A stretch of DNA of 8,587 nucleotides from contig CACXFW010000331.1 of assembly GCA_902767065.1 (NCBI GenBank), positions 1-8,587 of the forward strand. Reading direction: 5' to 3'. The stretch is from an uncultured Lachnospiraceae bacterium. Lineage in GTDB: Bacteria; Bacillota; Clostridia; Lachnospirales; Lachnospiraceae. Within the stretch, counting starts at the first letter, position 1. Every line of letters begins with the position of its first letter. Positions 7,213 to 8,587 of the stretch are shown in pieces. Under the pieces are notes generated by a model that had not been told where the DNA came from, made no database searches, and worked only from the letters and a program-made list of their open reading frames with translations. A program made the position numbers and the translations under genes.

Positions 7213-7340
7213 AGCACAGGACAAAAGGGGCAAGCCTCTGAGGCGCAGGCAGTTTCAGTGCGAAAAGCCGCGGGAGGCGAATCAGGGGCCGGATCGCCTT
7301 CGCGGTTCAGCCATACAGTCAGAAGTATCCGGGAGGGATC
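7213..7340 (+). other. minC-rodA intergenic gap where minD and minE would be expected
   Basis: This 128-base gap holds no recognisable gene. Reading all forward frames, I see no Walker A motif of MinD (KGGVGKT type) and no MinE-like sequence, so there is no visible remnant of either gene. It contains a short palindrome GCCTC-T-GAGGC at 7234-7244, the hairpin listed separately, and the rodA ribosome site GGGAGGG at 7331-7337. No clear promoter was found. Confidence 0.6.
7266..7307 (+). promoter_or_regulatory. Strong GC-rich hairpin upstream of rodA
   Basis: The left arm at 7266-7280 pairs with the right arm at 7294-7307. The core is CCGCG-GG-AGGCGA against TCGCCT-T-CGCGG, with one G-U pair and one bulged G at 7273-7274, extended by an outer A-U and G-U pair. 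The loop is 13 bases. The sequence after the right arm (TTCAGCC) has no T-tract, so Rho-independent termination is unlikely. The base pairing is clear. A role as a transcript-stability, processing or attenuation element between minC and rodA is inference. Confidence 0.45.
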
Positions 7341-8486
7341 ATGTTTCGACAATATAAGCTCAGAAACTACAGTTTTCCGCTGATCGCCGCAGTCGTCGCG
7401 CTGTCCGTGATCGGGATCATGGTCATCGGGAGCGCACAGCAGTCGTCCCAGGACAGGCAGACCTTCGGTCTTGTCATCGGAATCGCTGTCATGCTTGCGA
7501 TGTCCATCTTCGACTATACCGTCTTTGTACGGATGAGGTGGATTCTGTTTCTGATCGGATGCCTTCTTCTTGTCGCGGTTCTTCTGATCGGCGTCAATGT
7601 CGGCGGCGCGACAAGATGGATCAATATCGGCGTACAGTTCCAGCCGTCTGATCTGATGAAGATTGCTCTGATCGTTTTTTTCGCAGGTTATTTTCAGCAG
7701 TACGACGCAAAGCTGAATACCCCGAAGGTTCTCCTTGGTTCCCTCGTGATTCTTGCAGTTCCGCTGTATCTGATCTACCGTGAGCCGGATCTGTCCACAA
7801 CGATCGTCACAGCGCTGATCTTTTGTGTTATACTGTTCATGGCAGGACTGAGCTGGAAGATTATCGTTTCCATTCTTGCAATCGCCATTCCGGGAGCCGC
7901 GATCTTTCTGAGCATCGTGCTCAGTCCGGATCAGGAGCTGATTGCAGATTACCAGAGAGAGCGGATTCTCTCGTGGCTCAGGCCGATGGAGTACGCGGAT
8001 GAAGCCTATCAGCAGCAGAACTCAATCATTGCAATCGGTTCAGGACAGCTGTATGGCAAGGGACTGAACAACAACGCGGTCAATTCGGTCAAGAACGGGA
8101 ACTTTATCTCCGAGCCGCAGACCGATTTTATCTTTGCGGTGGCAGGAGAGGAACTCGGATTTGCGGGGTGTCTGGCGATCGTTGTTCTTGAGCTCGTGAT
8201 CGCGATCCTGTGCGTGAGGATCGGAATGCGCGCGAGAGAGAAAGCAGGGATGCTGATCTGTATGGGAGTCGGATCCCTGATCCTGTTCCAGAGCGCTCTG
8301 AACATCGGTGTTACGACCGGACTGATGCCGAATACCGGTATCACGCTTCCATTTGTCAGCTATGGCGTCACATCACTTGTGACCTTCTGTATGGAAATCG
8401 GGCTGGTACTGAATATCGGGCTTCAGCCAAGGCGGAGTCTGGCACAGACAGACCCGGCCAGGCCCAGATTCCGGCCGACCTATTAG
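7341..8486 (+). CDS. rodA: RodA, SEDS-family peptidoglycan glycosyltransferase
   Basis: Integral membrane polymerase of 381 aa that links lipid II disaccharide units into glycan strands during elongation, in complex with PBP2. It is hydrophobic with about ten likely membrane helices, and the family landmarks are present in order: GGATRWINIG (88-97), QPSDLMK (101-107), EPDLST (148-153), the extracellular-loop motif ISEPQTDFIF with the catalytic-type aspartate Asp262, GEELGFAG, and the C-terminal NIGVTTGLMPNTGITLPFVSYG. Two mild deviations from common SEDS sequences are Gln in place of His in the loop motif and SYGV in place of SYGG. Length and proximity to mrdA and mreBCD favour RodA over FtsW or SpoVE, although the family cannot be split by motif alone. 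The ATG at 7341 follows a GGGAGGG ribosome site. The last 20 residues are a basic, proline-containing cytoplasmic tail. Confidence 0.92.
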   Translation: MFRQYKLRNYSFPLIAAVVALSVIGIMVIGSAQQSSQDRQTFGLVIGIAVMLAMSIFDYTVFVRMRWILFLIGCLLLVAVLLIGVNVGGATRWINIGVQFQPSDLMKIALIVFFAGYFQQYDAKLNTPKVLLGSLVILAVPLYLIYREPDLSTTIVTALIFCVILFMAGLSWKIIVSILAIAIPGAAIFLSIVLSPDQELIADYQRERILSWLRPMEYADEAYQQQNSIIAIGSGQLYGKGLNNNAVNSVKNGNFISEPQTDFIFAVAGEELGFAGCLAIVVLELVIAILCVRIGMRAREKAGMLICMGVGSLILFQSALNIGVTTGLMPNTGITLPFVSYGVTSLVTFCMEIGLVLNIGLQPRRSLAQTDPARPRFRPTY

Positions 8487-8550
8487 AAGATTTACCGGAT
8501 TGTTGTTTATAGAGGAGACAGCACAGTGGAAGAAAGGAGAGACAGCGATT

Positions 8551-8587
8551 ATGAATATCGGTTTTATTGCGCACGACGCGAAGAAGA
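8551..8587 (+). CDS. mgsA: Methylglyoxal synthase, N-terminus only (cut by window end)
   Basis: Only 12 codons are present, MNIGFIAHDAKK. This matches the first strand and phosphate-binding start of methylglyoxal synthase, the enzyme that turns dihydroxyacetone phosphate into methylglyoxal and phosphate in the cytosol, a bypass of lower glycolysis. His8 and Lys12 line up with E. coli His19 and Lys23 of the AHDHCK segment. ATG 8551 is chosen because this N-terminus is the typical clostridial MgsA start. AAAGGAG at 8533-8539 is its ribosome site, 11 bases away, which is slightly long. The gene follows rodA by 64 bases, a common order in Lachnospiraceae. The call rests on a short match plus synteny. 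Confidence 0.8.
   Translation, partial: MNIGFIAHDAKK

Noticed and set aside
8487..8550. Possible terminator between rodA and mgsA
   Set aside because: I found no stem of useful length followed by a T-tract, so readthrough into mgsA seems likely.
8526..8587. GTG start with a good ribosome site (AGGAG at 8513-8517) in a frame overlapping mgsA
   Set aside because: The frame gives VEERRDSDYEYRF, which matches nothing I recognise, while the ATG at 8551 gives a clear methylglyoxal synthase N-terminus. The upstream purine-rich site may be coincidental or may encode a short leader peptide; it cannot be resolved here.

Overview
The window holds a compact, single-strand (+) cell-shape and division cluster of eight genes: radC (5' end cut off) - mreB-like - mreC - mreD - mrdA (PBP2) - minC - rodA - mgsA (only the first 12 codons present). 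Gene order, moderately high GC, good Shine-Dalgarno sequences, mixed ATG/GTG/TTG starts and the very long PBP2 all point to a Gram-positive anaerobe of the class Clostridia, most likely Lachnospiraceae or a close relative. This placement rests on recalled family synteny and was not tested by a search.

Layout. Positions 1-702 encode RadC, a JAMM-domain protein. A 110-base gap able to form competing stem-loops follows. From 813 to 3496 lie the elongasome scaffold genes mreB, mreC and mreD, with mreC and mreD overlapping by 4 bases. PBP2, the class B transpeptidase, occupies 3531-6425 and is followed after one base by minC (6427-7212). A 128-base gap with a strong hairpin separates minC from rodA (7341-8486), the SEDS glycan polymerase that partners PBP2. 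mgsA (methylglyoxal synthase) starts at 8551 and leaves the window.

How the genes work together. RodA polymerises glycan strands and PBP2 cross-links them. MreC and MreD link this enzyme pair to the cytoplasmic actin-like filament (MreB). MinC inhibits FtsZ and normally restricts division-site choice. RadC and MgsA are frequent genomic neighbours with no established direct role in shape.

What is not ordinary. (1) minD and minE, expected between minC and rodA in this gene order, are absent, and the MinC motif known to contact MinD reads RNAQ instead of RSGQ. (2) The MreB-like protein has lysine where the presumed catalytic glutamate of MreB/actin/Hsp70 folds sits, and its second phosphate loop is changed from GGGTT to GADTT. 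(3) MreC carries an acidic, low-complexity C-terminal extension of about 110 residues containing four near-perfect 11-residue repeats. (4) PBP2 has an insertion of about 240 residues just before the transpeptidase domain. I see no mobile element, CRISPR array, RNA gene or obviously foreign segment. The window looks like a core locus with lineage-specific remodelling and does not show a wholly new system.
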